64,000 bases of DNA. Origin: Fasciola hepatica (lineage: Eukaryota > Platyhelminthes > Trematoda > Plagiorchiida > Fasciolidae). The position numbers and the translations under genes are program-made. The notes under the pieces are model-generated. The model saw only the letters and a program-made list of their open reading frames with translations. It had not been told where the DNA came from and made no database searches. Shown piece after piece: positions 24,666 to 44,716 of this stretch; position 1 is the stretch's first letter, and every line of letters starts with the position of its first letter. The stretch covers positions 2,652,001-2,716,000 of the forward strand of contig CANUEZ040000117.1 of NCBI GenBank assembly GCA_948099385.1. The letters run 5' to 3'.

Positions 24666-27303
24666 GTACCGAAAAGCGGTGAATTGCTTTGTATTAGGGC
24701 GCTGATCTGCGGCAAACTGATTTATGTAGCGGAAATAATTTTTTTTTGTCAGTTTGGAAAATCTGGTTGGATGGCAACAACAAGACATCTGATGCCCTAT
24801 AACCGTTATTGGAAAATTTTTAACCGAAAATTTTCGTTCATCACAGTGAATTCACTTCATGAGAGTAGTTATCAGGAAATTCATCAAATAATCTTTTCTG
24901 ATACATTCAGCGATAGTTGTGTGGTAATGGGGAGATCAGAGATAGGTAATCATATATGTATTACCATTAATAATTAGTAATACTGTCACAGTCCAAATTA
25001 GATTTGCTAAAAATGAGACGCTACTTGAATCCAAAGTAAAAAATATAGAAAACAATCTGAATTTCAAGAAAGTAATCACCTGTGTTCATGATGATTCCTC
25101 CGTCTGAAGCTAGAAGAGTATTATGTCAACAACATGACGTTATAGAGTATAATAACAGATATCCACGGTTTTGTTTACCGCGGGTAACCGTTTACAAGAC
25201 CCATTTTCTCGTTCAACACACCAACAACGAATTTTTTATGTAAAACTCCCCCAAGAAATTGGTTGTTTTTGTTTACTCTTTTAATTATCAGACATGAGTG
25301 GTACAACATTTACGATTGTCAGTAGCGACTTACTAGAGTTTTTCAAAAGGGGCATTGACCGACGGCGACCTGATTCGAATCCGGGAACTCCAGATCAATA
25401 ATACACCACAGTTACCGTTGATCTCCCTTAAACAGGATTGCTGAAATTTTACCTAGAATTTGGAAACCAGACGTAGGCATCTATGTACAATGCAAGTCGT
25501 TTTAACTATCTGGGTTTACAGATCCTCATTTGGTATGAACTATCTTCAAAAAGATTCTCTACCGCACATTATTTCATTTTCTCTGAAGAACTCATCGGCG
25601 TTAGATAATATTCACGTCTATAAAATATCTCGTAAATTGATTATACTGCAAGAGAATAAGGGACTTACCAGTGATTCCTAAACAAAAGGGTCTGAAAATT
25701 TTTATCTTTTGTTTCAACCCACTTTTCCAGCTCTCTCTGAGAATTTGAACATGGAAAAGTATGTGATAAACTGTTATTATGATGAAAATACTTCTGTCCC
25801 AAAGAAAATTCCACTTGGTTGATTACAAAATAACCAATAACTTAATTTATCATCCATTGAATCATTCTCTGAACTACAGTAGTTTCGATCATAAATAAAT
25901 GTCCCAAGAAGCGACCGAGAACAAAAAAGTTACTGATGAGTTTTATTTCACCTAATAATTCCACGGAACACAGTAATGCCAACACATGTTGGTGAAAAAT
26001 GCCTGAGGTAAAAGCTGAAGCCCGCCTGGGTTCTTCATTATGACCAATTGAGAACAAAATGATATTACTATCTATAAACCACAGATATCAACGATATATT
26101 GCCCCTAAGCAAAATCAAATCGGTTTCCCGTGTTGGTGAACTGTCTTGACCTTCTCTTCTCTCAAATTGTTGTCCGAAAATTCACTTACACTTTGGTGGC
26201 ACTCAAGAAGGGCCAATCTGTTGCTTATTCTCTGATAGAAGTGCTTCCTTCGGGGAGATCGCGCGGTAACATAGCTGATTTGTGCATTATACGAAAATGA
26301 ACTGAAACACAGACTGTAAGCAATGTGTTTTAAAATGATTCACGTCGAAATGAATGTTGGGTTTTGAGATGACAACAGATAGGCACAAGAAAATATGTGG
26401 CTGTATTTGGCATTAGCTAAAAGAGAAAATTGTGTCGTCCGTGGAAATACGTACAAATATCATTCATTCTAACGGATGAAAGGAAACATGTTATCGGGAT
26501 CATGTCGGACCTCTGCTCAAAGGTTATCAATAAAAATACACAACAGAACAGGTATGGTGTCGGACGAATATTGAGTCCAGGTATTTTCAAAGTTGCCTGA
26601 GTATCCGTAAGTTCTGCCGGTTTACGAGTCTGAGATTGATGATACCTTGAGTTAGGCGAAATTGTTTTTCCGCTTTCGTTGTACTTTGTAAAATGGTGGA
26701 AGAACGGACTCCTTTTGATGACACCTAGGAAGGTGATACATTGCGTTGCAAGCAATACACAATTTTATTGCACTCACAGTCACCCAAAACTGTTTATTAG
26801 TTGCATTTACAAATCGTGCAGGTGAGAAAAAATGTTCGTCTTTAGAACTACAGTACCATTTCTACAGAACATCAAAGCAACAGCCATTTTCATGAGACGT
26901 AACACATTGTGAGATGCACCAATTTTGTCCAGTCACGGGGAATCTCTTAAGTCAAACATGTGTGGTACGATGCATGTTTACTTGAAGCGTGTGTGCATGT
27001 GTGTGATGCAACTTTGGAGTAAGGTTGCTCAAAAAGTTAATGAAATTGTTTGATTTGGACAGCTTCGTGTCTTTCAGATTATGGACGTAAGTTTTAATCC
27101 ATCATAAACGTTTTCCCTGTTTAAGTCAACAGGCAATACACAGTCAACTTGAAACTGTGATATTGTAACAAATAAGATAGTAGGATATGAAGAGTGGTTG
27201 TTCCAGATGTCTTCACCGATGTAAACTCCGTCGGTTATATGATCAGCTCTGGACCGCAACTTTTCAGTCATTCAGGCCGGTTTGCAGCACTTACGTGACT
27301 TCT
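24666..27303. other. No recognisable gene
   Basis: The plus-strand open stretch 24543-24977 (144 codons, no ATG at its start) crosses the right edge of repeat copy 1 and has no recognised domain. A weak B-box-like match (GATTCGAATCC at 25370-25380) is the only other thing seen. The remainder shows no motif. Confidence 0.5.
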
Positions 27304-27317
27304 CCCCCCCCCCCCCC
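27304..27317 (+). repeat. Poly(C) run
   Basis: Fourteen consecutive C residues followed by CT-rich sequence. A simple homopolymer with no associated feature. Confidence 0.95.
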
Positions 27318-29289
27318 TCTTTCTCTCGTTAACAGAACAACAGATAATCATCGTTTTTTCAGTTGTATGTTTCTGTAGTTCAGAAAATATAACTGTCATA
27401 CGAAAAAAAAACAAATCTGATTACAAAGAACTGAATAGTCTCTAAGCTGGCAATAACTTATCTATTGCATGATCCTGTGTGCTTGCTGTGGTAAACACTG
27501 GTATTAATAGTTCGAATACACAATGCAATCAGCGACGAGTATGAATACTTTCTCTGCAACAAAAGCCTATAAACTCCGAGCTTACCGGTGGAGCTAGGTG
27601 ACCAGCTACGATGTTCAAAACTGGATGCAGAACTCCAAGATCCATCAGTCAATGTGGAGACTGTTTTCCAGATAGATAACTCTGTCCGAAAGTTTCATAC
27701 TGTTTCCGTAAAAGCGCATCTTTAACGCCATGGAAAATTACTGGATGGTAAAGTTTTGGAATGATTTGAAATCAGATGACCTTTACTGGAAAGTCTACTT
27801 TGTTCCTTGCTCAACTTCGTTTGAACAATCATTGTCTATCGCAGAATCACTGGTGGTGCCATACACTTTGAACCATGGTTTAGATGAATAACTCACTGTT
27901 TATTTCAATATTCTCATCAGCCAAGTGTCATAATTGGAAGTGTATATCACGTGTTACCATATCATGATATGTGCTGAATTACCCGGAATGACTTTTCCAC
28001 CCTATATGACAGTCCACATATTATTCTTAGCCCCATTCAACTTCTGCAAATCACATTAAATTTTGGTAGTTGACATCAGATGATCGATGATAGATATCAC
28101 CGGATATATCAGAAACTTTTGTTGGATAAAGACACAACACTTTGAGCCAAAAAGTGTGGGTCACGTGACGGTTACTAGTCAGCGGGAAGGTAGATCAGCA
28201 CAAATTTTCAGTTTTCGCGGAGCATGCATGCTTTTCAACCCAAGTAATGTGTATATAGTTTTTCAGTCCATTCTGTTCAGTCTCAAAGCGTATAAGATAT
28301 CTCAGTTCACCATAGATTTTGATAACGGATTATCTGATTGCAGACTGCTCTTTATATAGTCATTAACAGGTTAACCATAGCCAGTTTGTTATTGGAACAC
28401 ACAAAAACTTTTTCTAGAAGACTTTCCATACTTTAAGTATCAGATGCTGCAATTGAAGCGTCTCATCCTGCACTTCAGCAGTCATCCAACACCCTAATCA
28501 GGGCTGACCATCGATCTCCATGTGCAAACATCGAAAGGATGCTCAATGTTTACTCACGTCTAGCCAGATGTTTCCAAACTAGGATATGGAGGGCAAAAAC
28601 CGATGAACGTTTTAGTTTATTTTACCTTTTGGTCAAACTCTTTACTTTTTCTGATAATACTTTTCGCACTTTCCCCTAATTTATTCCGCTGCATTCTAGC
28701 AGTCGATTATCACTCGAGAAACATCCGAAATAAACTCTGAGGGCAGAAAGACCAGATGTCAGCATGGACACTGATAGAGATTTGCCTTATCTTATCCGTC
28801 CTCACTCTGACGGATAATCAGATCTTACGATTTTAAGGTCAGCCCGTTGTAGCTATTCAAATTTCGGCCTAATCACATTTCCGCGGTGGCAACTGAGCTT
28901 GTCAGGTGGACCACATTATAAGTGCTTCCTTTTCATGTAGGCTTACCGATTTCTTATCATTCTGAATGAGAGAAGTAAATACTACTACTAAATACTACTC
29001 AGAACATGCCATCTCAGTTGTTTTTAGCCGATAGTTCATCCAAGATTGTATTCATCTGGATTCATTCCGTATATCGTGATACAATGGGTTATGAATTGTC
29101 CAGAACCTTCAAAGTCAACGAATCTGGGAGCGGAGAACGGAGAACATGAATAAGAATCCTCCGGTACTTTTATTTCATGAGTAAACGAAAGCTACAGGTT
29201 ACATTCCCCAAAACTGAATGCGAATGGATAGCCACGTTTCTTCACCTGAATCTTTGCAATCGCTCCACTAGTCATTGACCGTGCTGTTT

Positions 29290-29790
29290 TTTCACAAAGT
29301 TCGGTACACTACCTCAGTATTTCCTGAAATATTCCAGGCGAAACAGGCAACCCTAAGAATGAACAAAGGAAATAAATTCCGTCATTCGTAGTTATAATTG
29401 TTAATTTCCTTGCTGGGTCACTTGGTGAGTAATTTATTGTCGTGCTTCTGCCAAGTCGATGGTAGAAAATAGAGTGCTGCAGCTTAGACGTCAGAAAAAA
29501 CCTCGAGGGCCCCCTGCTATCGAAGTACATCACTGCAGTCGGTGATTAACTGTAATCCTAAAGTAACCACAAATTATGATTTCACCTGCATCGCTAACAC
29601 GATTGATGTTGCCAATGCCGACTGTTTGACTGACGAAATAACTGTTCAGAACTGGGTGAACTTCATCACGTAATTCATGGGACAGTACTTGCCGATTTTG
29701 AACTGCTCGCTCTACATCTGCGACAAGTTCCACGGGTCGTATTTTGCACCCAAAGTCAAGCAAAGGTGCAAGGGGTACGGACTAACTTAC
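29290..29790 (-). pseudogene. Second Ty3/Gypsy RT relic, different lineage
   Basis: On the minus strand, GEIIICGYFRITVNHRLQ (about 29530-29580) matches the Gypsy RT motif normally written as I-R-x-CGD(F/Y)-x-V-T-x-N-P. It is preceded by decayed sequence with SYFVSQTVGI in the place of the usual E-W-A-S-P-x-V. Downstream, FSTIDLAEA (about 29441-29467) is the first catalytic Asp motif. After a frame change, ARKLTIITTNDGIY and GLPVSPGIFQEIL (29314-29410) correspond to the SRKLTTI-TxxGLY and LPFG-SPGIFQ motifs. The YLDD box and everything after are not recognisable. The FxTIDLAEAYQQ/SPGIFQ wording separates it from the element at 17.8 kb, so two Gypsy lineages are present. Confidence 0.75.
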
Positions 29791-29899
29791 GTGCCATGTG
29801 ATTTATCCTTTCTTTCACCATTAGGTCGTCCCATTTGTTATTTCTCCAGTCGACAGCCATTAATTGGCCTCGACACACTTCCCGAAATATTGTAATACT

Positions 29900-37289
<7,390 letters not shown>

Positions 37290-37440
37290 ATCGGTGGTAA
37301 TCAAGTGGATACCATAGTGGACTTTGGTCAATACTGACCAGGGTTCGATTCCCACAACCAGCGGCCACTGATTCACTTGTCAGCCTTTCAATGGCCACGT
37401 CCCCCTTCTTGAACTGTTCTACATTCTTGTAAGATGAATA
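37290..37440 (+). repeat. tRNA-derived SINE candidate
   Basis: TGGTAATCAAGTGG (37295-37308) followed 32 bases later by a perfect B box within GGGTTCGATTCCC (37341-37353) gives a pol III promoter in the right order and spacing. The T-stem has only its three G-C pairs and the acceptor stem is absent, so it is not a usable tRNA. About 80 bases downstream the sequence reads GATGAATAAAAAAG, an A-rich end that would suit a SINE tail. Of the tRNA-like relics here, this one has the most SINE-like overall plan. Confidence 0.5.
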
Positions 37441-40369
37441 AAAAAGTAAGTACAGGGTATTTGGAAGGAGCAGTTCTTGTTTATTTGAACTTTATGAAAG
37501 ACCTTAAATCTCCATGTACAAGGTAATCCAATTCGGATTTGATATTTAACTCCCATCATGTTCCGTTCTACAATATACTGAATCGAACCATATTTCTCTG
37601 ACGTTTTACATCCCCTGATAATACTTGATTATTTCGATCTTAAATTCAGAAAAACTGTATGATCTCTAGTAAAATATTGATTCCAAAAGCAGTGTTATTC
37701 AAGAGCGATTCAGTTGAATCTACATTGGGTCCATAACTGAGCGGTTATTTTTGGTGACACAAAGTTGCGGAAATTATACCAGTTACTTGACGTTTCGCCC
37801 AACGCGAATAGTTTTTCCCAAGACCAGTCTAGGATCGAACGTTGAGAGGTCTTGAGAACCGATAACCGATAATCGACCCACCAACGTCATTTCCGACCAC
37901 GCTGTGTTACGGGATTAGGGCTCTTACGAGTGAAATCACATGGTTCACCGTTTCTTTAGACGCACTTTGAACTCTTGCCAGCCTAAACACAATAACTAAA
38001 CTAGGCTGACTTTGCGGAACTAGACAAAGAACAGAATCTCGAGTTTTCCGTGAAACAACCCACAAATGGAATGAATTTTATTCTCTTCGTTCTCTTACCC
38101 GTGCAGCTACCGTTCGCGTTGCTTGCATATTCTACGCATAACCTGGGGCAGAATTTGTGACAGCTCGTATGATTTCTCGTGTTTTGCCTTTCTAAGTATC
38201 CTTTGCACATGGTACAAGCGTTAGTAGTTACGGCTTCAGTAAAAGTTCATGCACTTCGATGTTCGCCCTTTATTCATACTTCATAATAAGACAGAACTAT
38301 ACAGAGAAATAAATTCCTTTCCAAAATCCAAGTCCTAGACACCTCGATCTTGAATTGGACGTACAAGAAATCTCAAAACAGTTCCAAGGCTCAGCTATCA
38401 TAATCGGGAGCATATTATTGCTTACTTTATTCGGTTTGTATGAGGTCCCGAAACACAATTCGCAAGAAAACAATCTTGATCGATGCGATCTGGTCTTGAT
38501 TTTGCTGTGATACAAACACAAGCACATCTGTCACCATCTATCGATGCATGAGTTGATGAACAGTTTGTAATTACCACACTCTGTAGTTTTCGGGTTCACG
38601 TCACCAAGGGAATTGGATGACCATTAATTTCTTTCGAAACATGGATGGAATACTGGCAGCAGTACATATAATTGATAGGTTTATTGACAATAGCAAAATC
38701 AGTGCCACTCCAAGCGTTAACATAAACCCTGAATGCGAGTTCTGGTCATATAATGGTCAACTGCCAGAACCGAATTGCTACCCCTGTGTATTCTTGAAAA
38801 GGTTGCTGTTTATTGGACAGAAATATTAAGTACTATTAAAATAAAGCAACACCTCCGTCGTTCATAAAAGAAAGATAACTATTTTTTATCTGATTTAGAT
38901 ACTGGTTCCAAGCAGTGTGATTATCTCAATGGGTCACAAAATTTCAATTGCTTTGTTTGAGGCTCTGTACAGTTGACTGAGAAGGTGTTGCAAAACCTTC
39001 ATATGCCCAGCAGATTTTTCAGCAGGAGTTCTACAAAGTATGAGCTTATGGGGCGCGTAAGAGTAGTCTTGGTGGTGAGGAATCGGGGTGTCATATACCC
39101 TATATTTGCTGATTTTTCAAGAAGTTGAAAGCTCACATCAGCACAAGCGAATTTAACACGGCTTCCAGAGGTTAGCCATTTATAAAAGGACCAGCGATTT
39201 CGGTACTAAGTGATTTCTTTCGTTTTGCTACAGTACAAAAGTTTATCACCGTCAATGTTTTACATAACTTCAGTTTTTATTTAGGAACAAAATAGAAGAT
39301 TCTAGAGTAAGCTACTGGAGAAAAGGCCACTATTTCTAACAGTGAGTTTTTTCCAGAAGTTTGGCAAATCAACCAAATTTCATCTATTCATCTTTCCTCA
39401 CAATACTGCTTGTATTTTCCTTCTCCATACCTGCTTTGAGGTCACAAAATGATGAGTTGTGACATGCCCCATAGAGTGGTAGGGAATGTACTAACGTGCA
39501 CTCTGCGGAACATTTGTTCAAGTCACATAACCTAGCGGCTTTGGGGGGGGGGGAGGGGGATAAACCAATGTCTCCCTAATAGGAAGGGAAAGATGTATGA
39601 ATAGTAAGTTGAATTGACAATGGATACTGGTAATTCAACTTCCACTCATGCTTTTCATATCGAACCGTTATGGAAATTTGGACCTTCCATGTGGAGTAAC
39701 ATTTACTACATGAATAATATTCATGCACGTTGGATAACGGTAATATATCCAATGGTTAGTCCTTAGGACGAACTGCTCGGAGTGTGATCGATTACGCGAT
39801 AAGTTTTAATAAAAAAAAACCTTGATATTTTGATCTGTAGAAACCGAGAGGGCGTTTACCGATTGATATCTAATGGGGTGCCTGGGATAATTCAGAACAA
39901 GTCGATATGGAAACGGGCCAATTATACAATCGCCGAAGTTGAAACACTAAATTTTTCTTCTCAGATGACTTACATAAGATGAGCATGATCATCGGTTATG
40001 TCTGTAATCACATTGCCCCCACCCCATGATTAACCATGATCAAGACCGATTCTGACTGAAAACCAGAAATTAGTACCTTCGAAAATGGTAAATGAACTGG
40101 GATCATGGAAAATCAAATAACACTAGCACTTTTCGATTTGGGATTCATGTGTGCGGTTCTCATTTCACAAACTTGAAAGAATGGTAAGGTTCTCCACTGA
40201 TACCCGAGTTGGTGAGTCAGTACTGCCCAAAGCTAATAACGTCTGTGTTATATTTAATATAGCACGTACTAGTGTTCATCATACAATATCTTTCCTCAAA
40301 TCTTCATTGCAATCAGTGTCAGCATTGCAGAGCTATTTCATCGTTGTAAGGAATCGGCAGTAGTGCACA
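37441..40369. other. No recognisable gene
   Basis: Contains a G-rich run at 39543-39560 (eleven or more G with one A break). ORFs at 38001-38210 and 38297-38527 on the minus strand and 38617-38829 on the plus strand show no known domain. Confidence 0.5.
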
Positions 40370-40440
40370 CTCACCACCACCCACTGGGGCTCGAACCGGG
40401 AGTGAGGGACTGACCACAAGGCTATTTGGACTGGTTTTCA
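40370..40440 (-). repeat. tRNA-like relic
   Basis: The minus strand reads CTTGTGGTCAGTCCC, then TCCCGGTTCGAGCCCCAG, with a perfect B box (GGTTCGAGCCC at 40388-40398). The A and B boxes are closer together than in a tRNA, as if the anticodon arm were deleted. Probably an old SINE head or tRNA pseudogene. Confidence 0.4.
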
Positions 40441-41968
40441 GCATATTGTTGAACATACCCTATACGACTCAATACGTGCCCATCACTGACACCGGACGGG
40501 AACAGTTCATTTCGCGAGCAGCGATCGACTCTTGCGATGAATGACTGCTTTGTGGAAACACACATACAATGAAGACTAATGAGTGCAAATGAGTAGTAGG
40601 AAATGGGATTTCACACAATATGATTCATCTTAATGCATAGAGGATTATATTAGGTAAAAGTTGACTTCTTATTGCTCATTTTCGTACCATGTATTACCGA
40701 TCTAATTTAAGCCGATGTGGGCCAGCTTTAATTGCCGGAAGACTGCCGTGTTCAAATTGAAATCTGGCAGGCAACAATTTAGTCCAGGCTAGGACCAGGC
40801 ACTGAGGCTGTTGTGTCTGAAGTTGGTAGTAGAATACGTAAACGTGACACTCCATTTATTTGTACAAGCGTAAACCCAAAACCCGACCGTAGCCGGCGAG
40901 CAAGCAGCAGGAAAGTGAAAGGGAAGAGAGCAATGTCGGTGAGCTGAGTTTTGCGCATGAACTGGCGTACATTCGCATCAAGTCAAGCAAAGTTGATGGA
41001 TACATGGTGGGATCGATAAGTTAGCAAACATGGCACGAATAAGCATCACAAAGCATAAATCGGTGGTTAGAAGGATGTTGATCGGTTTAGCACGCAACCA
41101 GCCTGACTGTTCAACCAAGAAACGACAGGGGGTTCCATTAAACTTGCTTGGATGGACATTTGGGCATATTGTTCTAACAAAAGCCAGAATTCAGGCCATT
41201 TTCCACATGGACCAAAGTAACCTCTGACAAAATGTACACCACTTTTATGATTCTGTATGGAGATCGAAATTATTGCGACTGACACTCCCTAGGGTGTCTG
41301 TTAATTATCCGTCTGCCTTTATTTTCCGCCTTGCAGTTTTGTTTGGAGAGGAGCTCACGGAACAATTCCGGTACCGCATGGTCTACCAGTTGAAGTGGTG
41401 CATATGATAGACCTAGATACTTTATTGGGTAAATCACATTTTGAGATTACCAGTAATTGTTTTCACTTCTCCACTCAGTTGACATCACGTCCCGTGGTGG
41501 TTCAAAATTCAGGCTCTTTTCGTCATCCTGTAACTAAATATAATGAGCTTTTATTTTCTCTTTATGAAAGGCTATATTCGGGGTTCCCAATATTTCCTAT
41601 TCTCACAAGACGCAGCTGTTCTTGAGAATTCGCAAACTGATGGATTTTGTCTACATATGTTAACCACGAAAACGTGATTTTTACCAACTGCGCACGTAGT
41701 TTTTGGTGATGACTATGGGCAAACTGACGATACTGATATCACTGGTATGATATCCGAATCATATTTAGAACACAATTTTGCTACATGTGGATTCATCAAC
41801 TACTGTCCGACTTTTGGATCAACGGCGGCACATGTGAGAATGCAACGAAGCAAGTTCTAAGGTAACTGAATTGAATATGAAACCAGTTCGCGACTGGTAG
41901 GAGATTGTACCTCAGCAATCTGAATTAACATGCCGCTCAAATCCTCATTGAAAAGCAGCTGTTTAATT

Positions 41969-42262
41969 CTAGTCACCAATAATCAGCAGTGCGCATCGAA
42001 CGAGACCGAACTGGTAATCATTCCCCGGGGTGAACGATTCGGAGTCGGACACAGCCACCATCAGGCTGTCCGGGCTGGCTCCCATCGGTTCTTTCGGCAT
42101 GCGCACTGCGTGACATAGCACCACCTCAGTGGGGGTCGGTGGAAGTGCACTGCTGATGATTCCTAACAAGGTTGAACACAGCTGAAGTGTGTTTTGGTGG
42201 CCCTCGATGATGAGGTGAGCGGTAATACTGCAATGAAGAATCATATTCTGAAAACCAAGCAA
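41969..42262 (-). other. GC-richer ORF of unknown nature
   Basis: An open minus-strand stretch of 97 codons starting with ATG. It includes SALPPTPTEVV, a PDSLMVAVSDSESF segment and several cysteines. Its base composition is visibly less AT-rich than the flanks and the third positions often end in G or C, which is why I note it. No domain, signal peptide or partner copy was recognised. It could be an exon, a piece of an unknown repeat, or chance. Splice sites were not convincingly found. Confidence 0.15.
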
Positions 42263-42424
42263 CCACAGAAAGAATGCAATAGTATTCTTTTTACCCAGAG
42301 CTCGGCGTCTGCAAACAAGAACAGCGCAGGAACTGAGCCAATATGATTACAAATGATTTTCCAAGAGTTTTTTGTGCAGCCAAAAACTAACCTAGCTCAC
42401 TTCTCATTTTACTGTAACATGAAA

Positions 42425-42444
42425 GAGAGCATAGCTATGCTCTC
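42425..42444. other. Perfect 20-base palindrome
   Basis: The sequence is its own reverse complement over 20 bases, with centre AGCT. It lies in otherwise ordinary DNA near the ORF at 41969-42262. It could be the fused end of a small inverted-repeat element or a chance palindrome. Confidence 0.7.
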
Positions 42445-44493
42445 CGTCACCCGTTGGTTAGATATTCGACTTAGACGGTTATTGCACTGTAAGAGAGATA
42501 GGTCAGAGGCCCGATATTCTCCGCTGACGGAGCTTTTGGATTTACCGTTACAATCTGTTCTTGATTCTCCAAGAAAAACGAGCTTGCACCTCCAAGATTC
42601 ACTGATCCAACTAAAATATGAGCCAAACCATGAACGAGATAACAGCACAAGCCACTAACAATTTGTTAGGAAAATAACATAAAGAAGGAAACTGTGTAAT
42701 AAAATACTCCAGTTGTTACCTTGTTTATCAGCATGCATTATTTGTGCGTAAGCTCAAAAACTACGGTCTGGTATGAACTTTTCTTCTTATCCATCACCCG
42801 TATTCAGTGATATTTTGTTTAGTTCCTAATCAAACAATTCTTTTGTTCGCACGGAAGGAAATCCACCCCTGTTTCATGTGTCGTGTCATTTGCGTGACAC
42901 TCAAGCTCAGTTGACTTTAGTTGCCCAAATGTATTGTTTGTCACCAGGTGATGAAATTTTTATCGAGAACAAAACAGCTCCATGTCAATCATATCTTCTT
43001 TGACTTCCATCAACAGTGTTTTCTAACGACATCTATGCTCCAAAGCGGTAATAATTCTAGAACCGAAAACTAGGATTTTCACCGGTACAATCTGTTGAAA
43101 ACATTCACCTATTCACTATTGTTCACTGATTGATTCCCCTAACGAAGATATTTCGGAATCTAATATATATCTCTTGAAAACAATTACCTCACGACTAATG
43201 AAACACAAGTATATATGGAAATATTTTGTACTTTTACTATTGGGGTTTCTCGTGTTTGTCCTTCACCGATTTCGCGATATTCATTGAATGGGGTGCATAA
43301 TCGTGCAAATCACAGATATTTTGTCTTTGGTAACAACGAATTCATCGGTTTATAGGGGCATCCGCAAAAAAACAAGTTTTGAGCTTCAGAATTATTTATA
43401 ACTACTGAAATTTCGTGTACTCGAATTTGGCTTTCTCGTTGTTTCATCGTGTGCATCGAGCTATAAAAAGCCCTGAACACTCATTTCTAAGGTAATGGTT
43501 TCATCACGCCCTCGCCTAATAACAATGATGTTAGAGAAGAAGCTTTTGTCTATAAGCTTGCCCATTATCGGGCCGCAAACCGATTTGGAACTTATTCAAG
43601 CTTTTAATCCGATTCCACAAATTGTGCCTATCAGTCCTTCTTGATAGTTCGGTGGGCTACTGTGGTCCCAACGTAGGATGCTACACCATGCTATTTGATG
43701 TCTCTTATGGTTATATGTATGCCTTACAATTGACCAAGGCACAATGAAAACTAAAATGAAATTTGTTCTCATGTTATTCTCAGTTCTTAGCATTCAGTTC
43801 AGGTTTGAGAATCTCCAGGAACACTGGTAATTTCTTCAGCCTTGTGTATAGTCCAAACCCACATTGATCTGCTGCCTTCACTTACCCATGCGTATCGGAT
43901 GAGAACAGCAGTCATACTGAAGACCGAGAATGTACGCACAAAATCAAAGACGGCGGGTACGAAAAAATACCATTTTGGTGGATTGTGAACCCAAAAACCA
44001 GTAGGGTAAATTACCTGCTGGACATGCTGGGACAAGCGCGTGTAAAACCTCAATCGTCCAAAATTTGTTAGAGAATTTACGCATTAGTGCAACGTGGTAT
44101 CTAATGAATACTATGATTTTGTTGTAAGAATTACCAGTCCGGCCGTTTGACTTCAAATAAAGTCAAAAATGAAAAGACCAAAATAATTACCTTTTTTTCT
44201 AATTAAAAAAGCAACAAACAAAGAGGACTAGACGAATTCAGTGTTTTCGGAACACGGGATATAGACGAACATATGTTTTCGATGATTTCACTCTCAATCC
44301 AATTACAGACACATTTATGTGGTAACAAAAATAGTAGAAAGCTAATCAGAAGATTTATAAGTGTCACATCCAGTGTATGGAACAGGGTGGGATGACAAGT
44401 AGGTGGATGAGTCAACTTTGACCACGTCACTCTTGTGCAAATGGCTGGTTTGTATAACAGATGGTAATCAACTACCGTCTCGATCAGGCTCAC

Positions 44494-44641
44494 GTATGAT
44501 ATGATCGATTTTCGACCCCGCGGCAGCTGGAGTGCTTGAACCAATTTTCGTTGTGACTGTGTTCGCTCTAAATTGGAATCGTCGAAAGCATGTTTGAGGA
44601 CATCCTGTGCTCTGATTACTTTAATGGGATTATTTCGTAAT
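44494..44641 (-). other. Penelope-like tail fragment or exon-like segment, inverted
   Basis: The minus strand has one open frame reading LRNNPIKVIRAQDVLKHAF, then LERTQSQRK, LVQALQLP. Its last part resembles the C-terminal QKQFVQALKLPW of the Penelope-like ORF that begins about 75 bases away on the other strand, also at the DNA level (about 20 of 27 bases around CAAGCACT). This suggests an inverted piece of a related Penelope element at the 5' junction. Alternatively it is a host exon: it is bounded by TTTAG on the left and GTGAGC on the right, as an internal exon would be. The evidence does not decide between them. Confidence 0.3.
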
Positions 44642-44716
44642 CTAAATTTATTGTTTATTTTGTGAACAAAGTTTTCACGTAAACCACACTAAAAAAACAA
44701 TCACAGGTCGGCTTGG

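Larger units (their letters stand above)
40441..44493. other. No recognisable gene apart from one uncertain ORF
   Basis: The stretch 40700-42300 is visibly richer in G and C than its surroundings in places, but no domain was recognised. A 20-base palindrome and the ORF at 41969-42262 are listed separately. The rest is AT-leaning with overlapping antisense ORFs. Confidence 0.45.
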
